DNA from: Zychaea mexicana
Taxonomy: Eukaryota > Mucoromycota > Mucoromycetes > Mucorales > Lichtheimiaceae
Length of the DNA: 64,000 bases
Direction of reading: 5' to 3'
Assembly (NCBI RefSeq): GCF_025766255.1
Contig: NW_026516789.1
Location: forward strand, 1-64,000
Below the pieces are notes generated by a model. That model saw nothing but the letters and a program-made list of their open reading frames with translations. It made no database searches and was not told the origin of the DNA. This document shows positions 1-12,121 of the stretch, piece after piece; position 1 is the first letter of the stretch, and every line of letters begins with the position of its first letter. A program made the position numbers and the translations under genes.

Positions 1-104
1 GAAAAAAAGTATTCATTACTCTCACTGTAACTTGTTAGAATTGATATCGATCGCATGCTAAGCTGGCTCGTCATCAGGGTTTTGATGAGCTAACGGCAAA
101 ATAA

Positions 105-605
105 GCTAAAGCTGCTGTAAAGAATGGAAAAGAGAAGCCGGCCGTCAACGAGCGCATCTCGTACCACTGGGATCAAGACAGCGAATTTTCGATTGTTAAG
201 AAAAGCAGGATTAAAAACAAAGGCGAAAGAAGCAATAATTCGGCTGTAGAAGGCCCAAAACGCCGAAAGTCTAACTAGATTTTACTTATTCAGCTATTAA
301 TGTATATAACATGATATATCTGTAATTTGTGTCCATCTTGTCAATAGCAGTACTGTACGTAGTGTAGAAACTAAGCATAATACAAACACTGTGATGATAA
401 AATAGTCAACAGAGTAAACGATGTGACATCCGTCAGCGTTTTTCTCGTCTCGCATTCTCTTCCCTTCAGACCCCTCCCCTATGCCAAACAATCAAGGACG
501 ATTGTACCTATGCTGATACGTTAAAGAAGTGTTAAGCACTCTAATTGGCTCGCGATGAAGCAAGCAGCCGTCATGAAGAAGTATGAGCAGGAAGAAGACG
601 AATGA
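105..605 (+). pseudogene. Possible remnants of a second transposon ORF
   Basis: Two short open stretches on the plus strand face the Harbinger transposase relic. The first (105-278) encodes a basic, Lys/Arg-rich tail that ends PKRRKSN-stop and is preceded in frame by a TAA at 102-104. The second (555-605) encodes MKQAAVMKKYEQEEDE-stop. Autonomous PIF/Harbinger elements usually carry a second, SANT/Myb-like protein next to the transposase, and a charged helical C-terminus would fit it. No SANT core is visible, so this is a positional guess. The intervening 279-554 shows nothing I recognise. Confidence 0.2.
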
Positions 606-643
606 AAGATATACTAAAAAGATATGGAGAATGTTAAATGGCT

Positions 644-2016
644 TTACATGGTGTTGCCATATTCTTGCCATTGATGCTCCATAAGATCTGTGCGCAACGT
701 TTTATGAGCATGAGCATCACGCACCTCTTTTAGACGCGAGAGGTAGACGTGATCATCGCCAATGTCTCCGTGCAAGAAAGATGGCGCGACACTATAATCT
801 TCGCTCGTATCGTAGTCAGAGTGAAGAGCAATGCGACCAGGGTATCTTGCACGCTCGTCCTCAACGATCATGTTGTGCAAAATTATGCAAGCTCGCGTAA
901 TGTTGCTGAGGTTCGCCACATTCCAGGCACGTGCAGGCTGACAAATGATACCAAAGCGTGCTTGGAGGTCACCAAAAGCGCGTTCAATGTTCTTGCGCAC
1001 TGATTCCTGTCTTTGCGCAAAGTACTACATACATTGTAGCAATATTTAGATGTATGTTTGAGATAGAAGATAACCTTAATACTATCATTAAGCATTTAAT
1101 TGTTCTTTTCTTCCTTGAGGTGCCGGAATCGACTTCACCAAAGTCGACCAAGTAGGATAGATACCATCGGCCAGGTAGTAACCCTTGTCGTATTCGTTAC
1201 CATTGATGGTGTACTTGACAGATGGCGCTCGACCGTGGATCACATCATCGAAAACAGGGGACTTGTACAAGACATTTATGTCATTGCAAGAACCAGGTAC
1301 ACCGAAAAATGAGTGCCATATCCACAAGTCATGGGAGGCAACAGCTTCCAAGATGACAGTTGCTTTGCCTTCTTTTCCGGAGTACATGCCCTCCCATCCT
1401 TTTGGGCAGTTTTTCCACTCCCAATGCATGCAGTCAATGGATCCTAACGTGCCCGGGAAACCTCGTCTCTCTCCAACCGCAAGCAGTTCTTTCAGGTCTT
1501 CTTCGTTTGGCGAACGCAGGTATTTGTCGCCAAAGCATTCAATAACGCCCAGACAAAAGTGATGTAGCGATTGTCTGGCTGTCGATGCGCCCATCTTGAG
1601 ATACTCGTCGACTGCATCGGCGGGACCACCATACGCCAGCATGCGAATTGCTGCAGTTCCTTTAGCAAACGGATGGAACGACAATTCACCCGTTGCGTCT
1701 GGCCTTTGCTGGAAATACTCGTACTTAATTACCAGCTCGTGCATCACAGACACAAATAGCTGTTGGCTCATGCGATATCTGCTTCTGAGAAAAACCGCAT
1801 CATATCGAGGACGAGGCGCGAGATAATCGTCCATAAGTAATTTTTCGAAGAGGGGCCGGTTACGATCAATAAACTTCCGTCAGTCGAAGGGGGTTTCTTT
1901 GGCTTTTTACGTGCTGCTTCTCGATCTTCGTAATCGGTAACGAGCTGTTGAGAGATCATGCCTCTATGAAGCACGATGTTCGTGGCAACGAAGTTGGTAA
2001 ATGTAGTGTTGTTCAA
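644..2016 (-). pseudogene. PIF/Harbinger-type transposase, broken
   Basis: This is a DDE-superfamily Harbinger nuclease in at least three pieces on the minus strand. The middle piece (1088-1834) holds the catalytic core: GSIDCMHWEWKNCPK with the first Asp, GVPGSCNDINVL with the second, and ADGIYPTW. The last piece (644 to about 1022) carries the conserved ERAFGDLQARFGII segment with the catalytic Glu. An N-terminal piece ends at 2016 and leaves frame near 1880-1890: the other frame continues RKFIDRNRPLFEKLLMDDYLA into the core. Between core and tail, about 65-80 nt contain a stop (TAA after ...EQLNA). No GT donor lies before that stop, so a GC-AG intron or an insertion must be assumed. The frameshift argues for a dead copy. 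No terminal inverted repeats were identified by eye. Confidence 0.8.
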
Positions 2017-2438
2017 TCATGAGAGAGAAGAAGGAAGCATTCACCCAATTATTCAGCAACCGTTCAATCTTTGCAGAGAACGGACTGTGACACCTTCAAG
2101 TCGTAACTTCTACTTAGTCCGAAAAATTTGTCAGTTGCAGTCGCTTTATTAAAGTCACAGTTGCAGATGCTCTAAAGACAGTGTAACATGTAATGTGCGA
2201 CGCTCGATTCATCAGAGTCCACTGGGCAGCACTGACGTCTGGCTTAACCGAACAGTAAGCAAATATACACCGATCAATAGATAAACATGTGTTAAGCGCT
2301 TTTTTAGGCATGACATCACAAATTGAATATACGAGAGGAAGAAAGGAAAAACATGCAATGAGAAGGAAGAAAAAGAAATCAAGGGGGGAAAATAGATGCA
2401 GAACTAATATGTGTGCTTGTTGTAATAAAGAATTTGAT
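2017..2438. other. Intergenic, transposon relic to FGAM synthase 3' end
   Basis: This 422-nt stretch lies between the start of the Harbinger relic and the stop codon of the FGAM synthase gene. It probably contains the purine gene's 3' UTR and polyadenylation site. An A/G-rich run at about 2330-2400 is the only compositional feature. I see no supported coding exon. Confidence 0.5.
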
Positions 2439-5400
2439 CTAGAAATTGTCGCCAACCCACTTGCGGGCATTGCGGAATATCCGGAGCCAAGGTCCAACCT
2501 GTCCCCAGTTCTCTTCGGTGGGATACCACGAATTGCTTTCCTTGAGAACGACACGCTCAGGATGAGGCATCAGGGCCAAGACACGTCCGTTAGGAGTTTG
2601 GACAGCAGTGATACCTTCCGGCGAGCCATTGGGGTTGTATGGGTAACGTTCTGTAGCTTTGCCATGGTTGTCCACATAGCGAGCTGCAGTTAATCCGTCT
2701 TGCTTGAATTGAGCCAAGTCATTATCAGACTTGAACTGAGCATAACCTTCACCGTGGGCGACAGCGATCGGGAATCGGGATCCGGCCATGCCATCGAAAA
2801 AGATATTGTTGGTCTCTTGTACCTCGACCATGGCAACACGAGCTTCAAACTGTTCGCTCTTGTTGCGCATGAAACGAGGCCATGATGCAGCGCCAGGAAT
2901 CAGTTCAGTCAAGTTGCTCAAAAACTGACAGCCATTGCACACACCAAGGACAAAAGTGTCGGTTCGTTCGTTGAAGAAGTGCGAGAACTCGGCACGAGCG
3001 TGAGGATGTAAAAGGATAGACTTGGCCCAACCAGCACCGGCACCCAATACGTCACCATATGAGAAACCACCACAAGCGGCCAAACCAACAAAGTCCTTCA
3101 AGGAGACCTTGTTCGAAAAAATGTCGGTCATGTGAACATCGACGGCCTCAAAACCGGCCAAATGGAACGCAAAGGCCATATCGATTTGACCGTTAACACC
3201 TTGGTCACGCAGGATCGCAACGCGAGGACGACGGGTCAAGCCGGCAGTGACATCCGAAGCTGGGTCGAAAGTGAGCTGGTAGCTGATACCAGGGTCGCTG
3301 GCATCCAAGACATTATCGTATTCCTCCTTGGCACAGTCAGCATTATCACGGTGAGCTTGCATCAAATAAGAAGTTTTGCTCCAAGTGCGGAACAACTCAA
3401 CACGGCTGGCAGCAAACACGGATTGCTTGCCAAAGTTGAAGGAGATGGTATCCTGCTCGTCGTGCGGGGTAACAGTACCGATCTTGTACGCCGAGACACC
3501 AGCGCCAGACATCAATGCTTCAAACTCGTTCCAGCGAGACTCTTCAACCTGCACAACAGCACCCAATTCTTCGTTGTAAAGAGCAGCAACGACATCGCCG
3601 TTCTGAACAATTTCGTCGAGTTGGACCTGAGCACCGACATGGCCAGCAAAGCACATTTCTGAAATCGTGGCAAACAAACCACCGTCTGATCGGTCGTGGT
3701 ATGCCAACACGAGGCTGTTCTTGACATCGCCTTCCTTGACCTGTTGCATGGCGTTGAAAAAGTTCTTGAGCACAATAGGGTCTTCGACGTCGGGAGCTTC
3801 GTGACCAATCTGCTTGTAGACCTGTGCAAGTGCAGAGCCGCCCAAGCGCTGTTTGCCCTTTGCAAGATCCAAAAAGACCAAAACGGTGCCCTCGACGTTG
3901 CGGAGCTGGGGGGTGAAGGTCTTGTGGTTGTTGATGACAGGAGCAAAGCCTGTAACGATGAGCGACAAGGGAGCAGTCACTTCCTTGTCTTTGCCTTCTT
4001 CGTTCCACTTCATCTTCATTGACATGGAGTCCTTGCCGACAGGAATAGCAATGCCGAGCTTTGGGCACAGATCGAGGCCAACGGCCTGAACAGCATCGTA
4101 GAGACCAGCACCTTCACCGTCGTGGTTGGCAGCACACATCCAGTTGGCAGACATGCGGATACGACCGATGTCTTGAATGTTGGCAGCAGCCATGTTGGTC
4201 AGGGTCTCACCAACAGCCATACGAGCAGATGCAGCAGGCGACAGAAGCGCCAAGGGGGTGCGCTCACCCAAAGCCATGGCTTCACCAGTGATGATGTCCT
4301 GACCATACGAAGTAGTAGTGACAGCCACGTCGGCAACAGGAACCTGCCATGGGCCAACGAATTGATCACGAGCGACCAGAGCAGTAATGGATCGATCACC
4401 GATAGTGATCAAGAACGATTTGGATGCAACAGCAGGTAATTGAAGAACGCGCGAAGCAGACTCGGTCAAGACATCGGTGACGGTCGAAGCTTGAGGCAAG
4501 TACGACTTCAAGCTTGAATCAAATGGCACGCGGACAGGGTTGCGGGTTTCGGTGACACGCGACATCTTGGGAGGCTTGCCAAACAGCACGGGCATGGGGA
4601 GATCGATGGGGGTGTTGTTAAGCAACGAGTCCTTGACAACGAGACGCTTTTCGGCGGTTGCCTTGCCGACAATACCGTAAGGGCATCGTTCACGAGCACA
4701 CAACTCTTCGAAAACCTTAATTTTGGCAGGTGACACAGCAAGGACGTAGCGTTCCTGAGATTCGTTACACCAGATCTCCATGGGCGACATGCTGCTGTCG
4801 TCGCAAGGCACGCTGCGAAGCTCGATTTCAGCACCAAGGTCGCTGTCGTGCACAATTTCAGGAAGAGCGTTTGAAAGACCACCAGCACCAACGTCGTGGA
4901 TGGATTCGATGGGGGTATCCTCGCCAAGAGCATTACAAAAGTCAATGACCTGTTGAGCACGACGTTCCATTTCAGGGTTATCACGTTGAACAGAGGCGAA
5001 ATCGAGATCGGCACTGCTTTGGCCGGATGCCATGGAACTAGCAGCACCACCACCAAGACCAATCAACATGCTAGGGCCACCGAGCACAATCAGATGCGCA
5101 CCGGGCGAAATGGGCTTCTTCAAGACATGGGCAGGTCGGACGCTGCCGACACCGCCGGCAAGCATGATGGGCTTGTGATAACCGCGCACTTCGGTTGTGT
5201 TTTCCGTGACAGGAACTTCTTCGGCAAATGTACGGAAATAGCCCGTAAGGGCAGGTCGGCCGAATTCGTTGTTGAAAGCAGCACCACCAAGAGGAGCCTC
5301 CATCATGATGTCGAATGCGGAGGCAACGTGTCCAGGCTTGCCAAAGTCAGTTTCCCATGGCTGAACGTTGCCGGGAATCAGCAGGTTGGAGGTAGTGAAA

Positions 5401-6591
5401 CCAACGAGACCAGCCTTGGGCTTGGAGCCTTGACCTACAGCACCTTCATCACGGATCTCACCACCAGATCCAGTCGATGCACCAGGGAAAGGAGAAACTG
5501 CAGTAGGATGGTTATGCGTTTCAACCTATGCAAAAGGATCTTTAGTATTCGTCTATTCTATTCATCCTTTGAAGAGAAAGGAGATAACTCACCTTGGCAA
5601 GATAATGCACATCTTCCTCGAAATGCTCGTACGAGTTGTTGGATGCAGACGAAGGGGCAAAACGCGTAGCCTTGAAACCTTCCAAAACGGCAGCATTATC
5701 GGAATAAGCTGACAAAGTGTACTGGGGACTGACTTTGTGGGTGTTGCGGATCATGCCGAACAATGAATGGGGTTTGTGCTCGTTGTCGATGGTCCAGTCA
5801 GCACCAAAAATCTTGTGACGGCAATGCTCCGAGTTGACCTGAGCGAACATGAACAATTCGACATCGGTAGGGTTCCGTCGCAAAGCGTCGCCACTGCCAA
5901 CAAAGGCCGAGATTAAGTAATCGATTTCATCCGTAGCCAAGGCCAAGCCCAATTCTGTGTTGGCCTTGACGAGCCTTTCACGAGCCACTTGCGCGTTCTC
6001 CATACCATCCTGACCCAACAGTTCCACGACAGTCAAAGGAGCCGGCGTACCGTGCTTGAACACAGTTTCAGACTGAGGCAACTGCGTATTGATGGTCTGT
6101 GTCATGCGGTCGTGCAACAAATCAGCAAACGTGGCCAATTCCTCTGCTGTCAAAAGCGAACCGTCTGATTTGGTAACCAGGAATGCTGTGCCGCGTTCGA
6201 TACGTTCAACCTCCTTTTGAAGATTGCACAGGTGGGCAATGTTGGTAGCCTTGGACGACCAGGGCGAAATGGTGCCTGCGCGAGGAACGACAATGACAGC
6301 GGTGGCATTGGCAGGTTGCGAGTTGGTGGCCAAAAAGTGAGCAATGGCTGCAGCGGCCTCGTCGGCAATGGGGTTGTTGCCATAGTGCAAAAGACTTTTC
6401 AAAATCTTGCCCTGCTCTTCTGCTGAAGACTCGTTCTGCAACAAAACCTTGGCTTCGTCGGATCGCGGCTGGACAAAGTGGACAAACAGACCAGCAATGC
6501 TGCCGACGGACGGAACGTGACGTTGAATATCCTTGAGGATACTCTTGCTCTTAAAGTCAGAGAGCGCGGAGGTACCAGGCAACACCAACAT
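2439..6591 (-). CDS. ADE6: Phosphoribosylformylglycinamidine synthase (FGAM synthase)
   Basis: The enzyme catalyses the fourth step of de novo purine synthesis: FGAR + glutamine + ATP to FGAM, in the cytosol. There are two exons, 6591-5593 and 5525-2439, with a 67-nt GT-AG intron; 1361 aa in total, the normal length for the large eukaryotic single-chain enzyme. The splice joins ...HYLAK to [17 protein letters not shown], the hallmark ATP-binding segment (from residue 334). The C-terminal class I glutamine amidotransferase domain is complete: [25 protein letters not shown], the nucleophile Cys1196 in GVCNGCQF, and His1321/Glu1323 in MPHPERV. The start ATG at 6591 is followed by [14 protein letters not shown], matching the family N-terminus. 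The gene is divergent from GTP cyclohydrolase I, with about 1.07 kb between the starts. I see no lesion. Confidence 0.97.
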
Positions 6592-7662
6592 TGTGTGGTT
6601 GGTTTGTAGTTGTTAAGAGGGAGAGAGAGAGTGTGTGTGTATGTGGGGGGGGAAGAGTGCTGGATGCGTTGGGCAGTGCTGGAAATTGACTGGGATAATT
6701 GTCGATCTTTTCGATAAGGCGGAAAGTCAAAAGAGATCTCAGCTGGGCGAGCAAGAAAAGCCGTCTCGCATTACTCAACATGATGGCAGCATGAAAAGCC
6801 ACCCCGCCCTACCATTTAAGCTTTCAAAGAGGTGCATGTATGCATAACCATCCCCATCCGCGGATGCATACTGTGTTAGACAGGGGGTGCTTTCTCTCCA
6901 GCCAGCTCACATATTCTGCGATGCTTTTGTATACTTGATATATCGTCGAGCGACGCCGGTTGCAATGGCACGTAGTAGCACATCCTATAGTTCTATATTT
7001 CATTGAAGATTATCCCTGTTTGTTGTCAGTCACATTACTGGCTTTTTCCATTCAGGAGCATGACTTTACGAGATTCTGCAGACAGTATTATGCTGTATGC
7101 ATAGAGAGTACCCATGGTTTGTTGAGCACCTACTACCAAGCTAGCGATCAAACGAATATTAACAAATCAAAGGAAGCTGTCTGTGTCTGTGCGGGAATAT
7201 GCTGTCAAGAAGTCCGTCGAGGGTTATCAGCACCGCTGATTTTAATATCAGATTATCACTCACTCGCAACTACTACTGCTACCCGAGAATCCCAACCCAT
7301 TGAGCCCCATTAATACATATAACCCGTGGCAAAGCTATTCAAACCAATCAAACGTTCGCTAATAACGCAAATCGTTCTTTCGGCCGTTTCCCAAGTCGTG
7401 CTGCTTTCTTCCTACACAATCGACCCAATCAGGGTTATGAACGGTTACAAGAAAGCCAGCCCAAGATCCGTGCGAAAATACAATCAAGCGATCCAATCAA
7501 AATGACTCAATTGCCTACTTTCCGGTCACAGTCCGATCTCTTTTTTTTTTCTTTCTTTCTTTCTCCTCAAAGATCCTGTTCCTGCCAAACTTTTTTTTGT
7601 TCCCCCGCCCCCTCTTACTTTCTCCACACTATCTTGTTCGTTTTCTACACAACTTTAAAAAA
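6592..7662. promoter_or_regulatory. Shared divergent promoter region, ADE6 / FOL2
   Basis: A 1071-nt non-coding interval lies between two divergent start codons. Next to ADE6 it has a GA/GT-rich run (about 6617-6655). Next to FOL2 it has a strong pyrimidine leader with CTTT repeats (about 7540-7660) ending directly before the ATG, typical of the other genes in this window. I see no convincing ORF. A shared purine-responsive element is conceivable but no motif was identified. Confidence 0.5.
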
Positions 7663-8951
7663 ATGTCCTATTTCGAAGACGAAACCAAGGCTCCTGCAGT
7701 GTCGCCGTCCCAGTCGTCTGTCATGTCAAACCGATCGTTCATTGTGAGACAAGACAGCCCTGTCGATATTGACGGAATGAGCTGGCCAAGTAGGTTTTCA
7801 TTTTTCTCTTTTTTTCTGTATTGTTATCTTTTTTGCACAAAGAAAGTTATATTGACAATGGATCTCTTCCAAACACACAAAACAAAATAGGCAAAGGCGC
7901 TAAAATTCGCAGAGATGAGTCCGAGAAAGAACGAGAGGACAGACAGGCCAAGATTGCGGATGCAGTAAAGACGATCTTATCATGCATTGGTGAAGATCCA
8001 GAGAGAGAGGGGTTGCTCAAGACACCTGAGCGGTATGCCAAGGCATTGATGTTCTTCACAAAGGGCTATGAACAGAACATCCGAGGTATGCACAAGGTGT
8101 GGGATGTCGGTTTATGCATGTGCGTTGGGCTAAACAATCCTCATTGTGATGCATCCAATTATAGATGTGGTGAATGAAGCTATTTTCGAAGAAGGTACAT
8201 TAATTACATATACAAGCGGAGGAAATCAGCAGTTAGGAATGGTATTGATGATTGTGTGTGTGTGATTCTATTCCAGATCACGACGAGATGGTGATTGTCA
8301 AGGATGTGGACGTATTCTCGCTGTGCGAGCATCACATGGTCCCCTTCACTGGCAAGATCAGCATCGGATATATTCCTAACCGTCGCGTGGTGGGACTCAG
8401 CAAGCTGGCACGTCTTGCCGAGATGTTCACGAGAAGGTATGTTTCCGGGTCTTTATCGTGATAAGGTCCCTTCTCTATATCTCTCAAGTGCTGCTGTTGT
8501 TTTTTTCTCACGCATCTCACATACACGATCCCACCGTTTCTGCTTTGTTCCCGTGACAGACTTCAAGTACAGGAACGAGTAACCAAGCAGATTGCCACTG
8601 CGCTCATGGAAATCTTGCAACCACAGGGCGTCGCCGTGGTCATGGAAGCATCTCACATGTGCATGTGTATGCGGTAAGTGATGGCTCTTGGCTTATATGA
8701 TAAGAAGATGGGACGGCTGTGATATTCAGAAGGGCTAATAACGTGTCTTTTCGTTCATGTAGTGGTGTACAGGTACATGACTTTGATAGTTTCATAGCCT
8801 GTCTATGACAAGATGACGTTTTGTTTGCGTAGTGTTACTGATTTGCTTTCTATAGAAACCTGGCAGTTCAACGACAACTAGTTGCATGATGGGATGTTTC
8901 CGAAGTAACCCAAAGACGCGAGAAGAATTCTTGACGCTTATCCGACGATGA
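7663..8951 (+). CDS. FOL2: GTP cyclohydrolase I
   Basis: Converts GTP to 7,8-dihydroneopterin triphosphate, the entry step to folate and biopterin. Seven exons: 7663-7789, 7891-8085, 8165-8194, 8277-8436, 8560-8673, 8763-8772 and 8856-8951, giving 243 aa. Motifs in order: [19 protein letters not shown], then the zinc/active-site segment [32 protein letters not shown], the zinc Cys in [12 protein letters not shown], and the closing [19 protein letters not shown]. Exon 6 is only 10 nt (one base plus GGT GTA CAG). It is required: without it the conserved RGVQKPGSS segment and the frame are lost. The variable N-terminus (about 45 aa) is Ser-rich, as in other fungal enzymes. Start chosen as the first ATG after the pyrimidine leader. 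Confidence 0.95.
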
Positions 8952-9268
8952 AACAGCAAAAGCCAAAACCCCGCTTGTCTCCAATTTCTTTGCCACCGAC
9001 CTCACACGAACCACCTTTTTTATTCGACTATTGATTCCATTCCAAAACCACACACCCGTCATCCGTACAAAGTCATACTTATCCTGATCTACACAAACCC
9101 ATACCGTTACACCGTTCCCTTTTTTCTGTTTTCTTTCCACGTTCAACCCAGCATATCTTCCCTAAAACCACACATACACAAGTAAATAGACATTGTTAAT
9201 GTATTCAACATATATAAATACTAGTATAAATATAATTACATCTTTTCTTCCTCTTCTTCTTCTTTCAT
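8952..9268. terminator. 3' region between convergent FOL2 and the hypothetical gene
   Basis: This 317-nt stretch separates two stop codons on opposite strands and should hold both polyadenylation regions. It is AT-rich at 9180-9240 (TATATAAATA-like runs). No coding signal was seen. Confidence 0.5.
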
Positions 9269-12121
9269 TTACAATCTGCCTTCAGCAACGGCCTGCTTGC
9301 ATGATCCTAGCGCCTTTATGTAATCACCCCCTGCATCTGCCAGGTGTTGGGCAAGCACTTGACGTTCAACATGCGGCATAATAGAACAAAGAGAATCTAA
9401 CTCCTTTTGATGCTGGTGATGCCGTAGCATTGGCTCCTTGGATCCTATGGAATCAGCTACCGGTGAAGATGATGATGATGGCTTCTGTGATATAATTTAT
9501 AAAAGATATCAAATTAAACAAAGCACTTTATAGAAATAGTAGCTCTAACTACCTTGATGCTTTCCGTCTGGGATTTCGCAGAGGTCACTGTGCCACTACG
9601 CGATCGTAATGACTTTTTAGCAAAGGAGGAAAATAGCTTGCCAGATCTGCTTGCCTTGCTCGTACTGGAATCTCCATCCACACTCATTGAGGAGACGCTG
9701 GCAGCATCGCCACGCTCAGATCCTGCTCGCTGTGCATTGGTTCAGCCATACGTTATATGTTTTTTAATATTAATAGCACAAATATAAGATGATAGTAATA
9801 ATAGTAACAACAGATCGAGTGTAATGTGTGTCTAAGATAGTAGTGTCAACGGGTAGAAGAAGAAGAAGAAGAAGAATCATTTACATGATGATGATGATGG
9901 TTCGGAATCGGTCTGCTCGGGGTATCAACATGATCATACGGCTTGGCAGCCACATTGGTCCGACTCAGCGAATCATGAAGCACGACAGGCGACTGATTAG
10001 GCAATAGAGCATGTGCGGCTGACAAGACATCGGTAGGTGTAATGCCTGTCGTGTTCTCGTCGTCTTGCTTGTTCCATGGATTGCTCGGCGGCAATGCGGG
10101 TGCAGGGTTTTCTGAGGACGAGATCTTATGCCACATATCGTCGGTTGTTGTCGTCTTGTGCTTTAATCCGGGTATAATGGGTCGCAGGATTGATTTTTTA
10201 ACAGGGCGTCTTGGTTGGCGCGGCGTGTAATCTATGCAAAGTATTAGTGTCGTTCAGTGTCAGGTGATTCGACTCACTGCGCTGCTTTGGTATAGAAAAA
10301 AAAGAACATACCTTGTAATGGCTTTGGAGGCTCCCGCTCTGATTGCCGTTTAATCCAGCCAGACAGCCCGCTGTTGGCACGAATACAATGGTCGAACGCC
10401 GTGTCTAATCACAAGGATATCGGTTTGTGTAAGCTTCAATGCAACACATTATATTGTGTGTGTGTGCTTGTGTAACCGCTAGATCGCAAAAGCCCGCACT
10501 CACCATAAGCAACTTTGCGTTCGCCGGGTCCTCTCATCTTCATAGTATGGTACAGTGTGAGTGCATAATGGGGTGGACCTCGACGGTACTTTAGTGTATG
10601 TACTTGGCCCGCTGGAGGTTCCATCTCTTCCTCCTCCGATAGCGCAAGATTGCTGTTGCCAGAATGGGCCGCTTGCTCTGCACGCTGTCGTTTCATCTCT
10701 TGGGCCCGGACTTCCAACAGATCCGACAACCCAGCTGCACTTTCACCCGGTTGTTCTGCAAAAATGGTCTGAAACGTCTTTAATGAGTTCAAGAGATCGT
10801 CACCCGTCGTGTCGTCTTTCCATGAAATCTGATAACCGTCTTGTTGGTGGACGACGGTCGAGGTAGTCATCGTCGTCGTCGTGTTCATCGTCGTCACACT
10901 GCTGTGGTCCGATTGTACACTGCTGTGCTGTGAATCGCTCTTTTTCACATTGCCATGAACGGCAGGTGCGGGTGATGCTGTAGGATCTATCATACGATAG
11001 ATGCTGTCTTGAGCAGAGTAGGTTGGGCGAGGAAGATGCTTTTCATATGATTTGATGCTGGGTGTTTTGCGTCGACAAATTGAACCCTGTGCACGTTTGC
11101 TATTGCTGGGTTTCGAAGGTGATTGTCGCTGCTGATTATGATTGACCGATTTCGGTGCTGCTGCTACTCTGGTGGTGGTGGCTGGTTGAGAAGAAGCAAA
11201 GCTTGTTGTGGATGGCTTTTTGGACAATGGCTGGACGTTTCTTGAGACGATATTCGTGATCGTCGTACTCTGAGGAGATGATGACAATGGTTGAAAAGGA
11301 GGAGGTGGAGGAGGAGGTGTTACTGTCGCCTTTGCTTTTGTGATCGGCGTTGTTTCGGGAGCCGTTTTATTGTTTGCGGTTCCTCTTGCTCGTCGTTTCT
11401 GTCGTTGGCATTTGTAGCATGTACAGTCAGCGCCTCCACTACAGCCTGCTGGTGCTGCGGATGGCGATGATGCGGCTGGCTTTGCAGCAGCAGCAGCAGA
11501 CGAGGAGGATGATACAATAGCACTCAGGTACGAATCGGATGTTGGTGTAGTATTATTATTCGAGGAGGGCGGAGCTCGTTGGTGTTGCTGTTGTCTAGTA
11601 GAAAGTATACGCAGTATCACATGCGGGCAGATACAGATTAGGATCAAACATGGATAGTAATGCTGCAGAGTAAAAATACATTTGGGACGGTGGATATGTA
11701 CGTTGCTGTTCCCGGTAAATCAATCGAGCCAAGCTTATTATCGAACGAAGGTAGCTCCGGGATCTCTATCTTGGCTGACTCGCCGTCCGCTGCAGGCAGC
11801 TGCAAATTGACTACCAAGACGAACTCGGGCGTTAGTGCTTATAATAACAACTCGCTGTATTGCTAACTTCTCGATGATAGGTAGCAGTGCTAGTAAGCAT
11901 ACAACATCATGAGCCTTTAAACTTACTATCCACGCGGTTCTCAAAGTGAATCTTTTTCACCCATTCTAGAATGTAAATGAACATGTTATTATGAGAGCAT
12001 ACATATACATATTTATAATAGCCAAGGAAAAGGATAGGCTAAGAAAGAAAGGTAGGATAAAAATAAAGGAGTAGCAGAACTTGCCATTAGTCGCGACGTC
12101 GACATCGGTTGCTGTAGACAT
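9269..12121 (-). CDS. Hypothetical, largely disordered 711-aa protein
   Basis: I do not recognise the family. Eight exons close in frame: 12121-12085, 11965-11927, 11837-11702, 11594-10504, 10404-10312, 10231-9885, 9729-9553, 9484-9269. Intron 1 uses a GC donor (GCAAGT). The N-terminus (residues 1 to about 70) is compact and looks folded: EWVKKIHFENRVDTLTPEF followed by VLVVNLQLP. A long Ser/Thr/Pro/Ala-rich region follows, with a small Cys cluster CSGGADCTCYKCQRQKRRARG. Another conserved-looking block reads GPPHYALTLYHTMKMRGPGE, then AFDHCIRANSGLSGWIKRQ. A penta-His tract and a Ser/Lys-rich stretch lead to a helical C-terminus (SIMPHVERQVLAQHL, then ADAGGDYIKALGSCKQAV). That C-terminal helix resembles a UBA/CUE-like fold in style only. 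The exon model is well supported by phase; the function is unknown. Confidence 0.75.

Noticed and set aside
4896..5669. 257-codon open frame on the plus strand
   Set aside because: Antisense to FGAM synthase and running across its intron; no motif.
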